IMG/VR virus record: IMGVR_UViG_3300021378_000007
Span: 1-64,000 of that record
Reading direction: 5' to 3' (one strand)
Source of the DNA: a virus
DNA: 64,000 bases
Part shown: positions 1 to 7,532 of the stretch, in pieces
Layout of the letters: each line of letters opens with the position of its first letter
How positions within the stretch are numbered: position 1 is the stretch's first letter
Program-made: the position numbers and the translations under genes
Notes under the pieces: model-generated
Database searches by the model: none
Seen by the model: the letters and a program-made list of their open reading frames with translations, nothing else
What the model was told of the DNA's origin: nothing

Positions 1-25
1 TATCTCCTTTTTTCATTATATACAT

Positions 26-55
26 AGTATACAAAAAAGTGAGGGGCTTTGTCAA
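26..55 (-). promoter_or_regulatory. sigma-70-type promoter reading off the left edge
   Basis: On the minus strand a perfect TTGACA (55-50) is followed after 18 bases by TATACT (31-26). A strong Shine-Dalgarno, AAAAAAGGAGA, lies at 10-3, so the gene it serves starts just beyond the left edge. It resembles an early promoter for host RNA polymerase, unlike the late boxes elsewhere. It sits downstream of the tRNA. Confidence 0.6.
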
Positions 56-78
56 ATTTAATTTGGGGGGGTTTGGAT

Positions 79-155
79 TGGCGTCCCCGATAGGAGTCGA
101 ACCTATAACCTACAGCTTAGAAGGCTGTTGCTCTATCCAGTTGAGCTACAAGGAC
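79..155 (-). tRNA. tRNA-Arg (anticodon UCU)
   Basis: The minus strand folds as a full cloverleaf. The 7-bp acceptor stem pairs GTCCTTG with CGGGGAC through two G-U pairs. The T-arm contains GGTTCGACTCC, the anticodon stem is ACAGC/GCTGT with a CTTCTAA loop, and the 3' CCA is encoded. The anticodon TCT reads AGA/AGG arginine codons, a common tRNA choice in AT-rich phages. It lies downstream of the dioxygenase gene that ends at 191. Confidence 0.93.
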
Positions 156-170
156 TTAATCAATCCAACA

Positions 171-184
171 GATACTATAGTATC
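171..184. repeat. 14-bp perfect palindrome upstream of the tRNA
   Basis: GATACTATAGTATC is its own reverse complement. It lies between the stop of the gene at 191 and the 5' end of the tRNA. It may be a processing or pausing hairpin. There is no good U-tract on the minus strand, so it is not called a terminator. Confidence 0.4.
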
Positions 185-190
185 AAAAAG

Positions 191-793
191 TTACTGGCTT
201 TGTCTAGTGGGTAATTGCATTCCTAGTAAAGAAAATTGGTCTTCTTTAAGGTCATTTGTGACCATATCGGTAAGCATGTTGTTTGGGTCAGCGGAGAACC
301 ACATGGCGATAGTGTAACGAGGACATCTTCGAACCTTCTGTACACCATGTTCGTGATAAAGTCCTTGGAACAGGACTCCCTGTCCCGATACAGGGTCGTG
401 TGTATAGTCATCATCGGGGAAGTATGTCTTACCATCACCAAAGTTGCTATTGAGATTTAATATAAGAGTCCACTCTCTTTTAGGTTTGTCGTCATTCTCT
501 AAACCGTAAATTAGTTCAACTGAAGAGTAGGTATCTTTATGTGGGCGTTGAAAACCACCGATTGGCCACTCTGTCATAATACACATTTCGGGATACTGTT
601 TACTACCAGTTCTTTTATAAATCTCTGCAACAGCATCAAATTGAATTCGTCTAAGGAGTGTCCTTATAAAATGGTCGTGTATGTGTATGATATTGATTCC
701 AACGTAATCGGAACCATCACCAACACTTCTAAGGTCTTGTAAGTTTTCTCTAAACCACTGAATTAGAATCTGATTCTCTTGCGGAGATGTCAT
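191..793 (-). CDS. 2-oxoglutarate/Fe(II)-dependent dioxygenase, prolyl-4-hydroxylase-like
   Basis: This is a 200-residue soluble enzyme of the double-stranded beta-helix dioxygenase class. These use 2-oxoglutarate, O2 and Fe(II) to hydroxylate a substrate. The iron-binding H-x-D is H85-K-D87 (in PHKDTYS), the distal histidine is H147 or H149 (LYHEHGV), and the 2OG-binding arginine is probably R159 (CPRYTIAMWF). I chose the ATG at 793 because the frame upstream to 865 would overlap the deformylase gene by more than 100 bases; 793 still overlaps it by 44. Neither start has a strong Shine-Dalgarno. The substrate is unknown: a virion protein, host protein or small molecule are all possible. It is last in the gp55-gp47-gp46-deformylase run. 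Confidence 0.75.
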   Translation of the reverse strand: MTSPQENQILIQWFRENLQDLRSVGDGSDYVGINIIHIHDHFIRTLLRRIQFDAVAEIYKRTGSKQYPEMCIMTEWPIGGFQRPHKDTYSSVELIYGLENDDKPKREWTLILNLNSNFGDGKTYFPDDDYTHDPVSGQGVLFQGLYHEHGVQKVRRCPRYTIAMWFSADPNNMLTDMVTNDLKEDQFSLLGMQLPTRQSQ

Positions 794-1361
794 CTCGTTC
801 TGAGTTATTAGATTGAGCTTCCTGTTGTTCTTGGATGAATCTTGCATATGCTTGTCGTTTTTCATAATCTAGTCTTTTTCGTTTTTCTTTAGGACGTGAT
901 TTTAAAGCACGTTCTAATTTCAATTTACTCGCTCTTTGTAAGAACAAGATACCGTTGAGATGGTCTAGTTCATGTTGTATACATCTTGCACCGATACCAT
1001 CAAATAGTTGTGTGTTTTCTTCGCCCTTAGCGTTACTCCATCTAAGTTCACACACTTTGGGTCTCTTAATCATAAGGTATATATCGGGGAACGATAAACA
1101 CCCCTCTTTCATTAAGTCTGTTTCTTGAGACACTTTAGTTAACTCGGGATTAAAGAATGCTTGAATACCGTCCTGTGTTCTCATGACAAAAACTCTAGCA
1201 TCTAGTCCCACTTGATTTGCACTCAAACCAAGACCACCATATTGTTCCATGGTCTCCGACAATTTACTCTCTATCTCTTCAGCGTCTTCCCTTGTCTCAA
1301 AATCAAAATCATTTGGACGTGTCCTTAATACTTTACTCGCTTCTTCAACTAATTGATACAT
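750..1361 (-). CDS. def: peptide deformylase
   Basis: This is a 203-residue peptide deformylase, which removes the formyl group from the N-terminal methionine of new proteins. All three family motifs are present: GLGLSANQ at 43-50 (motif I, usually GxGxAAxQ), EGCLS at 86-90 with the metal-binding Cys, and QHELDH at 129-134 with the two metal-binding His and the catalytic Glu. After the catalytic domain comes a very basic helical tail (about 143-185, rich in K/R/E) not needed for catalysis. Its ATG overlaps the TAA of the upstream gene as TAATG, so the two are probably translationally coupled. Deformylases are a known accessory gene of marine T4-like phages. Confidence 0.93.
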   Translation of the reverse strand: MYQLVEEASKVLRTRPNDFDFETREDAEEIESKLSETMEQYGGLGLSANQVGLDARVFVMRTQDGIQAFFNPELTKVSQETDLMKEGCLSFPDIYLMIKRPKVCELRWSNAKGEENTQLFDGIGARCIQHELDHLNGILFLQRASKLKLERALKSRPKEKRKRLDYEKRQAYARFIQEQQEAQSNNSERDDISARESDSNSVV

Positions 1362-2764
1362 TATTTAATCCTAATGCCTGAAGAACTCATATATAATGCT
1401 TTACCTGCCCAACCGCCGGACGCCCTTGTCCTCATAGTAATGGGAAGTTCACAATACTTCTTCAGTGGTTTATATACAAACGACAAAGTAAAACTTTGTT
1501 GTCCCTTCACGTAATTGACTTTGATGTTCCCATAATTTTTAGGATTTTCATCGAGACATACTGCTTTTAATTCTTCATTAGCACCTACGTCTTTCATCTT
1601 TGACCCACTCTCTGAACCAATCAATAACTTGTATGGACATGGTGTAGAGTTAGCATCGGGATAAGTGTAATACCCCATAGTGTTCAACATGTATAATAGG
1701 TTATTTGGTTTAGACAAGTGTTTTGACATCTGTTGGATAACAGAATTTCTAAATGGATAATAGAAATCTTCTGAATAAAAACTCAACCCATGTTTAGTGA
1801 ATAGTTGACCTATCTTATAGAATGATGCTTTTGAACCACCTTCTGTGTACTTCTCTCTCTTAACTTTAGAAGTCCATTTAACTTTCAACTCTTTTTGCAC
1901 TTCTTTGTTTTTAACACTATTGACTGCTTCATCCCATGCAACATCAATGTGATTCATAACTGATTTTAATTGTTTTGAATCCCCAAGTTTACTATACTGT
2001 GCGACAGCAGATGCATTCATCTTTGGTGTCATATCTTTACCAGCAGCAATCTTGTTAGAGTATCCTATGAACGTTCCACTCGAAAGTTCAACCATAACAT
2101 CTGAAGGGTTCTTATCTGAGATACCGCCTGGCTTTCCACGTGGTGTCCAGTATACATTCTTAATTGATTGACCACTTAAGTCTTGCAGAATTGCTCTAGC
2201 ATTGTGTTGACCAATCTTGATATCTCTTTGTGCAGTTTCATCTTTATCTATCAACTGAATCATGGTCTCATAGGTAAGCGGACTTCCGTCTCCAAGTAAC
2301 ACACCAGTCTTGCCTGACTTCTTACCTATTACCATCTCCCATTCCACGGAGTCCATTTTCATCTCACTGGTTTTATCTAAAAAATATACAGATAATAACT
2401 CATTCACATTAGATGAAGCTGTCGAATCCTTTCGTTTACCCATACCTAAGTGCGATTTAACAGCACTCTTAGTAGTCCTTACATAGTATGGAGTGTCACT
2501 TCCATTCTTTTCTACTTGGAAGAAAAACTTACCATTCCCTACAGAAAATATTTCTTGTCCACTTGCACTCTCAACATTCTTAAATTTAATATCACCTTCA
2601 CCAACTTGTGCTGTGATAGCATCCATACTGATATCTAAATCATAATACGGATTCGCTACACCTCTTTGTGTGTAGTATGGAGATACAGTCAACTCACTTA
2701 TTGTAGGTAAGTCTAACTTTATATCTTCTATTTTTGGTGTTTTAAATTCGGAAAAACTTTTCAT
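1361..2764 (-). CDS. conserved-looking phage protein of unknown function, possible nuclease fold
   Basis: This is a 467-residue soluble protein with no signal peptide or membrane segment. The frame is open further upstream, but the ATG at 2764 is preferred because a late-promoter-like GATAAATA ends exactly five bases before it; the product then starts MKSFSEF, a start often seen in marine T4-like phage proteins. I do not recognise the family with certainty. Around residues 220-250 a segment reads NPSDVMVELSSGTF followed by IGYSNK, which resembles the D...(E/D)xK arrangement of PD-(D/E)xK nucleases. This is a visual impression only. It lies directly downstream of gp46/gp47, a DNA-end-processing context. 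Unlike them it seems to have its own late promoter, which argues for late or virion-related expression. Confidence 0.75.
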   Translation of the reverse strand: MKSFSEFKTPKIEDIKLDLPTISELTVSPYYTQRGVANPYYDLDISMDAITAQVGEGDIKFKNVESASGQEIFSVGNGKFFFQVEKNGSDTPYYVRTTKSAVKSHLGMGKRKDSTASSNVNELLSVYFLDKTSEMKMDSVEWEMVIGKKSGKTGVLLGDGSPLTYETMIQLIDKDETAQRDIKIGQHNARAILQDLSGQSIKNVYWTPRGKPGGISDKNPSDVMVELSSGTFIGYSNKIAAGKDMTPKMNASAVAQYSKLGDSKQLKSVMNHIDVAWDEAVNSVKNKEVQKELKVKWTSKVKREKYTEGGSKASFYKIGQLFTKHGLSFYSEDFYYPFRNSVIQQMSKHLSKPNNLLYMLNTMGYYTYPDANSTPCPYKLLIGSESGSKMKDVGANEELKAVCLDENPKNYGNIKVNYVKGQQSFTLSFVYKPLKKYCELPITMRTRASGGWAGKALYMSSSGIRIK

Positions 2765-2769
2765 AATAC

Positions 2770-2777
2770 TATTTATC
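2770..2777 (-). promoter_or_regulatory. late promoter box, GATAAATA
   Basis: GATAAATA differs from the T4 late consensus TATAAATA by one base. It ends five bases before the ATG at 2764, the same spacing seen at six other genes here. It overlaps the last codons region of gene 46. Confidence 0.5.
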
Positions 2778-4493
2778 CTATTCCGCCAGTCGTGAGAAAT
2801 TTTTATGTTTCTCAAATCGAATTACATTCTCAAACCTGTCGTACAGTGCATCTCCCTTGTGACTAATTATAAATGCATTAGTCTTTTCCGTCAAGGTGTT
2901 TAATAGTTTCATGAAGTCATCTGTTCCATTAACGTCTAGTGATGAATCAAACACTTCGTCAAGTATAAGCAAGTTAGTGTTTACACTGTTCTTCATACGT
3001 GCAACTGCTCTCCAAGTAAACAAAAGTGATAAATCGATTCTCATCTTTTCACCTTGTGAGAAGTTGTCGTACTTAAACACGTCTCTAAATCTTGACTTGA
3101 TAGTCTCTTCGAAACTTTCGTTGAGTTCGAACCCAACATAGAATTCTAATTGGGCGAGATACTTGTTAATCATCTTATTCATAACAGGAACATACTGTTT
3201 AATAATCTTCTCCTTTACTCCTTGGTCTCTCAATAGAGTAGAAGCAATATCAAAGTAGTGTGCTTGGTCTACTAGTGTCTTATGTTTTTGATGTAGAATT
3301 TCTAGTGTATCTTCTGATTCTTCGATTCGTTCATGGACATTAGAACTTACATTTTGTTCTATTTTTAGTTCTTCAATTTCCTTTTGAATCTTTGTAATGA
3401 ACTTCTGATTTGAAAGTATCTCAGTTTGTAAAAGACCTTTCTGTTTTTGAATGGATTCTATTTCTCGTTGGACTTCTGTGATTTCCGCCAATCGATTTCG
3501 GGTATCTTCGAGGGTGGTGTCAAGAGAAAGCAGCGCTTTCTTGATTTCATCTGACTTAAGTTTCTTCTCCTCAATGTGTTTCGTCTTGTGTTCATGGTCT
3601 AACCCCTGTTTACATGTTGGACAATCATCATGGTTTTCATAAAACTCTATTTCTTTCAGTGCTTTCTTACGTGCAGTTATAAGTTGCTGTTCTACTGCTT
3701 CTGCTTGTTTAAGTCTATCCCCTTGTGGGTCTCTGTCTGATATGGTCTCAAGCTTATTTACCACATCTTCTTCTTTAACACTTACCTTTTCTAGTAGTGT
3801 ATCAATATTATCTTGCGTTTCTTGTACAGTATCTTCGTACTTTTGTATCTTAAGTTCTCTTGTTTCTCTCAGTGCTTCCAACTGTTCGTTGAGACCACTC
3901 ACACGTTCTTCTATGAGTTCAACTTCATGGTTAGTTTCTTTCAACTCTATCTTATGTGCGGATACTTTCTTCCTTAAAATGTCTTTCATGGTACTGAAGA
4001 TTGAAATGTCCAGCAAGTCTTCGACTAATTTACGTCTCTCTGCCGATTTCAATTGCATGAATGGAGTGAAGTTTGCTGACCCCAAGATAGCAACCTGTGT
4101 GAATGAACGGTAACTCATTTTGAGTACGTTCTTTTCTAAATGTTCTTGATAGTCTTTAACCGTAGCGTCTTGGTCTACCAACATATCATTTACATATAAT
4201 TCAAACTTGTTAGGTTTTGCACCACGTATTACTTTGTATTCTCTTCGGCCAATCGTAAATTCGACCTCAACTATCATTTCTTTTTGATTGATTGAGTTTA
4301 TCAATAAGTCTTTTTTTAGATTCCGAAATCCACGTCCGTACAATCCGAAACACAATGCATCTAATAGTGTGGATTTACCAGCACCGTTCTCACCCAATAC
4401 TAGGGTTGTTTGATTTCTGTCTAATTGTATCTCAGTATATTTGTTGCCTGATGAAAGAAGATTCTTCCACCTCACAGTTTTGAAGTTTATCAT
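2778..4493 (-). CDS. 46: recombination endonuclease large subunit, SbcC/Rad50-like ATPase
   Basis: This is the T4 gp46 homologue, 571 residues against about 560 in T4. With gp47 it forms the Mre11-Rad50-type complex that resects DNA ends for recombination-dependent replication. Walker A is GENGAGKST at about 34-42. A long coiled coil is interrupted by a zinc hook CPTC (C291, C294). The ABC signature is FSQGEK near 476, and Walker B is LLILDE near 508. Its start overlaps the stop of gene 47 by four bases (ATGA), so the two subunits are probably coupled in translation. Confidence 0.95.
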   Translation of the reverse strand: MINFKTVRWKNLLSSGNKYTEIQLDRNQTTLVLGENGAGKSTLLDALCFGLYGRGFRNLKKDLLINSINQKEMIVEVEFTIGRREYKVIRGAKPNKFELYVNDMLVDQDATVKDYQEHLEKNVLKMSYRSFTQVAILGSANFTPFMQLKSAERRKLVEDLLDISIFSTMKDILRKKVSAHKIELKETNHEVELIEERVSGLNEQLEALRETRELKIQKYEDTVQETQDNIDTLLEKVSVKEEDVVNKLETISDRDPQGDRLKQAEAVEQQLITARKKALKEIEFYENHDDCPTCKQGLDHEHKTKHIEEKKLKSDEIKKALLSLDTTLEDTRNRLAEITEVQREIESIQKQKGLLQTEILSNQKFITKIQKEIEELKIEQNVSSNVHERIEESEDTLEILHQKHKTLVDQAHYFDIASTLLRDQGVKEKIIKQYVPVMNKMINKYLAQLEFYVGFELNESFEETIKSRFRDVFKYDNFSQGEKMRIDLSLLFTWRAVARMKNSVNTNLLILDEVFDSSLDVNGTDDFMKLLNTLTEKTNAFIISHKGDALYDRFENVIRFEKHKNFSRLAE

Positions 4494-5557
4494 AAATAAG
4501 AGTGTTCATCCAATGCTTCATTATACAACGTTGTCATCAATTCGTTAAGTGGCTTTTTCTTACCTTGGATTTCTAATCCATCGATGTAATTGGATAGGAT
4601 AGTTAGAGTGTCTTCGATGTCTTCTACCTCATCATCTCCATAAAAATCCATATGTTTATTATCGTCCACAACCGATACATGTAAAGGTGAAGCAGCATGT
4701 ACCTTGTCCAAGAATGTATCAAACCAATACGGATTGTCTTTATTAACGACAATAATTTTCACAAACTTACCAGTGTAATTTGAATAATCTTTTTCACTTA
4801 TAGTTTCAAAAGTTTCTTTAGCGTCATCATAGAAACCCTTTTCAAACATAGTAATAGGATTGTGTATTGGAGTTAGGGATTGGTCTTCAGTATCAAAAAT
4901 ATGGAAGTACTTCTTATCGTTATAATCCGACCAAGTAAATTCCATCTGTGAACCAACGTAGTGAATGTTCTTGACCTCTGACTTTTGATGGAAGTGCCCG
5001 CTATACACTTTATCAAAACGTTTTAAATATGAATGGTCTAGTCCATGTTGACATGTCATGCCTGGCATCATCAATGCACCTTCTATTTCAAAGTGACCCA
5101 TAGCAACAGATGCTGGTGCTGAACGTAAAAATTCTACTGAGTCAGCATAGTTATCACTATTAATCCATGGCACAAGTGCAATAGAAAACCCATCATACTC
5201 TTTAACTTCACACTCAGAATAAACAGATACGTTTGGTTGATTGTAAAGAAGTAATTCGGGAGCATTGACATCATTGGTGTTCTTATAATATGTGTCATGA
5301 TTACCAATTACTAAGTCCATGGTTATACCACGTTCAGTCATAGGTTCAATGAAGTGTTTGATATTTGCTTTCATGGAAGCGAAGTTGATATACTTCCTTC
5401 TATCAAAGTAGTCACCCATGTGAATGATGTGTTTGATATCATGCTCATCTAAGTATGGGAAGAACACTTCATTATAGAAACGTCCTTGATAATTAGACAT
5501 CTCAATCATATCACCTCTCACTCCACAGTGAGTGTCATTCAATATCGCTATTTTCAT
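4490..5557 (-). CDS. 47: recombination endonuclease small subunit, SbcD/Mre11-like nuclease
   Basis: This is the T4 gp47 homologue, 355 residues (T4 about 339), a calcineurin-like metallophosphoesterase. Its metal-binding motifs appear in the usual order: NDTH (D8, H10), GDYFDRR (D49), GNHD (85-88), and further on GHFE and SGHFHQKS. It acts with gp46 on DNA ends. It sits between sigma gp55 and gp46, overlapping both by four bases, as in an operon. The N-terminal methionine opens directly onto the first phosphoesterase strand, which supports the start. Confidence 0.95.
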   Translation of the reverse strand: MKIAILNDTHCGVRGDMIEMSNYQGRFYNEVFFPYLDEHDIKHIIHMGDYFDRRKYINFASMKANIKHFIEPMTERGITMDLVIGNHDTYYKNTNDVNAPELLLYNQPNVSVYSECEVKEYDGFSIALVPWINSDNYADSVEFLRSAPASVAMGHFEIEGALMMPGMTCQHGLDHSYLKRFDKVYSGHFHQKSEVKNIHYVGSQMEFTWSDYNDKKYFHIFDTEDQSLTPIHNPITMFEKGFYDDAKETFETISEKDYSNYTGKFVKIIVVNKDNPYWFDTFLDKVHAASPLHVSVVDDNKHMDFYGDDEVEDIEDTLTILSNYIDGLEIQGKKKPLNELMTTLYNEALDEHSYL

Positions 5558-6117
5558 TTATCTTCGAATTTCTCTAGTGAGTTTTGTTTTGTAGATTTCC
5601 TTGTTCTTTTTGATTTTCTTGGTTCATATGCAACCCTGTTCATATTCTCTTGCATCCATTCCACGTTAGTGTTGGTTAAGGTAGGGTCGTGTATTCCATC
5701 GATTGTATCAAATGCATCGAGTGTGAGTGAAGTAGCATCAATTGCTTGTTGTTTAATGTACACTTGTTTCTTTTCTTTCTGTATTCTTCTCAAGAAAGCA
5801 TAGTAACAAATCTGTGTAACATATGCAAATGCATTGTTTGATTTTTCTACATTGAAGTTGCCAAGATACTGAATACAATTCTCGATTGCATCACATATCA
5901 TTTCATCTCGATAAGTGTAATTGATAAAGTTGGGTCTAGTAGATAGTCTTGTTGCAATCTTATAGATGCATTCTCCTATGTACTCTGACATTTGGGGTGG
6001 AGTTCCTTCCGACTCTTTCGCTTCTTTGATTGCAATTGCATACTCAGAAACTGCCGCTGTGAAGTCCTTGTTGTTGACGTAATGCGCCTGTGTTTTAGGG
6101 TCTTTTTTCTTAGTCAT
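5554..6117 (-). CDS. 55: late-transcription sigma factor
   Basis: This is a 187-residue protein matching T4 gp55 (185) in length and position. It is a divergent sigma-70-family factor that directs host RNA polymerase to TATAAATA late promoters. The centre, about 70-125, has the sigma region 2 character: YRDEMICDAIENCIQYLGNF, then NAFAYVTQICYYAFLRRIQKEK. The C-terminus is basic and ends in EKFEDK, resembling the gp55 tail that contacts the sliding clamp in T4. Upstream, AAGGAG stands 12 bases from the ATG, and a TATAAT lies between the two. The many late boxes in this window are its presumed targets. Confidence 0.88.
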   Translation of the reverse strand: MTKKKDPKTQAHYVNNKDFTAAVSEYAIAIKEAKESEGTPPQMSEYIGECIYKIATRLSTRPNFINYTYRDEMICDAIENCIQYLGNFNVEKSNNAFAYVTQICYYAFLRRIQKEKKQVYIKQQAIDATSLTLDAFDTIDGIHDPTLTNTNVEWMQENMNRVAYEPRKSKRTRKSTKQNSLEKFEDK

Positions 6118-6150
6118 GTATACATTATACTCCTTAGTTATAGGATTCCT

Positions 6151-6208
6151 AGTGGCTTTTTGAAATTATTTGGTAATAAAAAAAGATAAGTTTTTTTAAA
6201 AAGCCACT
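6151..6208. repeat. 11-bp inverted repeat flanking a T/A-rich loop
   Basis: AGTGGCTTTTT (6151-6161) and AAAAAGCCACT (6198-6208) are exact inverted repeats separated by 36 AT-rich bases. They lie between the small membrane-protein cassette and gene 55. They could form a terminator-like or processing structure separating the two. The long loop makes an ordinary rho-independent terminator uncertain. No coding frame is evident in 6118-6258. Confidence 0.45.
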
Positions 6209-6258
6209 TGTGGATTAGAAAATCTATGTTAAAGTAGCTTATGTCCCCACAGGGAAGC

Positions 6259-6369
6259 TTATATAAAGAGATTAACGATTAGAAATAGTACGAGTAGCGG
6301 AATCATTCCTAATAACATCGTTACTATGAAGTGAAATAATATCTCCATATAAGACGGTTCATAAGACAT
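6259..6369 (-). CDS. 36-residue single-pass membrane miniprotein
   Basis: The minus strand encodes 36 codons from ATG at 6369 to TAA at 6259. After a short polar start (MSYEPSYMEI) almost the whole rest is hydrophobic, including MLLGMIPLLVLFLIVNLFI, a clear transmembrane helix. An internal ATG (MEILFHF) would give 29 residues. No convincing Shine-Dalgarno precedes the first ATG. It is last in a run of five tiny membrane-protein genes. The function is unknown; effects on the host membrane, superinfection exclusion or lysis timing would fit such a product. Confidence 0.55.
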   Translation of the reverse strand: MSYEPSYMEILFHFIVTMLLGMIPLLVLFLIVNLFI

Positions 6370-6404
6370 TGTAAATTTACGTTTTACTATATTATATAGT
6401 GTGT

Positions 6405-6605
6405 TCATTGGACTAATTTATTGATGACGGCGAACGAGAGAATCATAAAACCGAATACACAAACCTGTACTATACTTGCCCAAAAGATTTGTTTCATGGG
6501 ATGTACATCTGTTAGTTTTTCTATAACTGATTCGTTGGGCGAGAGGTTGACTATCTGAAGTACTTTCTTTTCAGTCTCGGGTTTGGTAAACCAAGGTACG
6601 TACAT
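6405..6605 (-). CDS. 66-residue single-pass membrane protein
   Basis: The N-terminal 38 residues are polar and the C-terminal part is a transmembrane helix (about 40-62, FWASIVQVCVFGFMILSFAV). It has the best translation signal of the cassette: GGAGG lies seven bases before the ATG, inside the last codons of the preceding 30-residue gene. The gene before it stops two bases upstream of this ATG. I do not recognise the family. The N-terminal segment (KPETEKKVLQIVNLSPNES) would be the soluble, cytoplasmic or external part. Confidence 0.7.
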   Translation of the reverse strand: MYVPWFTKPETEKKVLQIVNLSPNESVIEKLTDVHPMKQIFWASIVQVCVFGFMILSFAVINKLVQ

Positions 6606-6606
6606 A

Positions 6607-6699
6607 TTATACCTCCACTAAAGATAGAATGGTTATCATGAAGATAGATACTAGTGTGCCTATCTCCATGAGGTCTTTGAGGTTGGATGACTTCTTCAT
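6607..6699 (-). CDS. 30-residue membrane miniprotein
   Basis: The ATG at 6699 overlaps the TGA of the preceding gene as ATGA, and the TAA is at 6607-6609. The product is a short charged start (MKKSSNLKDLMEIG) followed by a hydrophobic segment (TLVSIFMITILSLVEV). The ATGA coupling and the embedded GGAGG that serves the next gene suggest that translation of this mini-ORF matters for the 66-residue protein. It could be a true peptide or mainly a coupling leader. Confidence 0.5.
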   Translation of the reverse strand: MKKSSNLKDLMEIGTLVSIFMITILSLVEV

Positions 6700-6818
6700 G
6701 AGTTTGGACTCATATTATTAAACTCTGTGGCATTTCTTAAAGACCGCAAAGAGCCTGGGTCTCGGTCATATAGAATTGCCCATGAACCTAAAATGGTAAG
6801 AAGTATAAGTATCCGCAT
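6696..6818 (-). CDS. 40-residue miniprotein with an N-terminal hydrophobic segment
   Basis: The ATG at 6818 overlaps the preceding gene's stop as TAATG; the TGA at 6696 overlaps the next start as ATGA. The first 18 residues (MRILILLTILGSWAILYD) look like a signal anchor or short membrane helix. A polar tail (RDPGSLRSLRNATEFNN) follows. It is unrecognised. Overlap on both ends makes it a likely translated member of the cassette rather than a chance frame. Confidence 0.5.
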   Translation of the reverse strand: MRILILLTILGSWAILYDRDPGSLRSLRNATEFNNMSPNS

Positions 6819-6982
6819 TAGAAATTTAATAATGTAAAATACATTATCATAAATGGTACTATAAAGGGAAGAGTCATGAATGCTAGAAATTCAATAACAT
6901 CACAGAGAACACACACTTGCTTACTCTCTCTAATCTCTTTAGTTTTTCGCACCATGCTCTTAGCTATCGCAGCTGTTGTCAT
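6818..6982 (-). CDS. 54-residue membrane miniprotein
   Basis: This is the first gene of the cassette, starting at the ATG at 6982 with AGGAAA five bases upstream. A basic amphipathic N-terminus (about 1-22, K/R rich) is followed by CVLCD and a hydrophobic C-terminal half (FLAFMTLPFIVPFMIMYFTLLNF). The C-x-x-C pair in VCVLCD could bind metal or form a disulfide, but nothing shows this. It is unrecognised. Confidence 0.6.
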   Translation of the reverse strand: MTTAAIAKSMVRKTKEIRESKQVCVLCDVIEFLAFMTLPFIVPFMIMYFTLLNF

Positions 6983-7050
6983 GGTATTTTCCTAGTTGTT
7001 GTATATTAAAATATTGTATAATCAAATATAACTCTGATTTATACGCAGAC

Positions 7051-7058
7051 TATTTAGT
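7051..7058 (-). promoter_or_regulatory. possible late promoter for the miniprotein cassette, ACTAAATA
   Basis: ACTAAATA lies 68 bases upstream of the first miniprotein ATG (6982), in the gap after the gene ending at 7071. A second candidate, TATAAATC, is at 7036-7043. Both are variants of the late consensus without the fixed start-codon spacing, so support is weak. The rest of the gap 6983-7070 shows nothing clear. Confidence 0.3.
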
Positions 7059-7070
7059 ATTCTTTTTTGC

Positions 7071-7532
7071 TCAATGAATTATCTTGGGGGTTCCACTAAC
7101 ATCAAGTATATCATCGTCCCATTCTTCGTCAAGTTCAGCATCACCCATGTAGTCTTCGAGTAGTTCATGCATTCTCTGAAGTGATGGGGACTTAATAACT
7201 TGTCCTGTAGAAATGGGAATAGATTGTGCTTCTAACATCGTTGCCCAAGACGATGAAGCTTTATCATAAATGGGAATGAATTGTTCACTAACTTCTGCCC
7301 TGTACATGATATCTTCTTTATCGATAACTATGTTAGTGCTTTTACTAGTTGGTGCAAAGGGATAGAAGGTAGTGTTACTTGTTCCGTCTCCTGCTGGAGT
7401 GAGTGTATAACACATAGGTAGTGTTAACTCCAATTTATCAGCACGGTCTCTAGTCATTGCAACTAGTTCAGTACCAATTTTAAGTTTAACTACTTCATAT
7501 TGTTGTGGTGTGTGCAAGTCTTTTGCCTTCAT
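7071..7532 (-). CDS. uncharacterised protein, possible Sm-like/SH3-type beta barrel
   Basis: This is a 153-residue protein. The N-terminal half alternates short hydrophobic strands (YEVVKLKIGTELVAMTRD, LELTLPMCYTL, NIVIDKEDIMYRAEV), a pattern suggesting a small beta barrel such as an Sm-like fold; this is inference. The C-terminus is very acidic (EDYMGDAELDEEWDDDILDV), as in partners of nucleic-acid-binding proteins or DNA mimics. It overlaps the end of uvsW by four bases and has a perfect TATAAATA 49 bases upstream inside uvsW. The placement suggests expression with uvsW or separately late. Confidence 0.65.
   Translation of the reverse strand: MKAKDLHTPQQYEVVKLKIGTELVAMTRDRADKLELTLPMCYTLTPAGDGTSNTTFYPFAPTSKSTNIVIDKEDIMYRAEVSEQFIPIYDKASSSWATMLEAQSIPISTGQVIKSPSLQRMHELLEDYMGDAELDEEWDDDILDVSGTPKIIH

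Noticed and set aside
39-317. Plus-strand frame of 92 codons across the tRNA
   Set aside because: It runs through the tRNA-Arg and opposite the dioxygenase gene, with no Shine-Dalgarno. It is a shadow.
2765-2815. Longer N-terminus for the 1361 gene, starting at TTG 2815
   Set aside because: It overlaps gene 46 and uses a rare start. The ATG at 2764 has the late box at the standard spacing.
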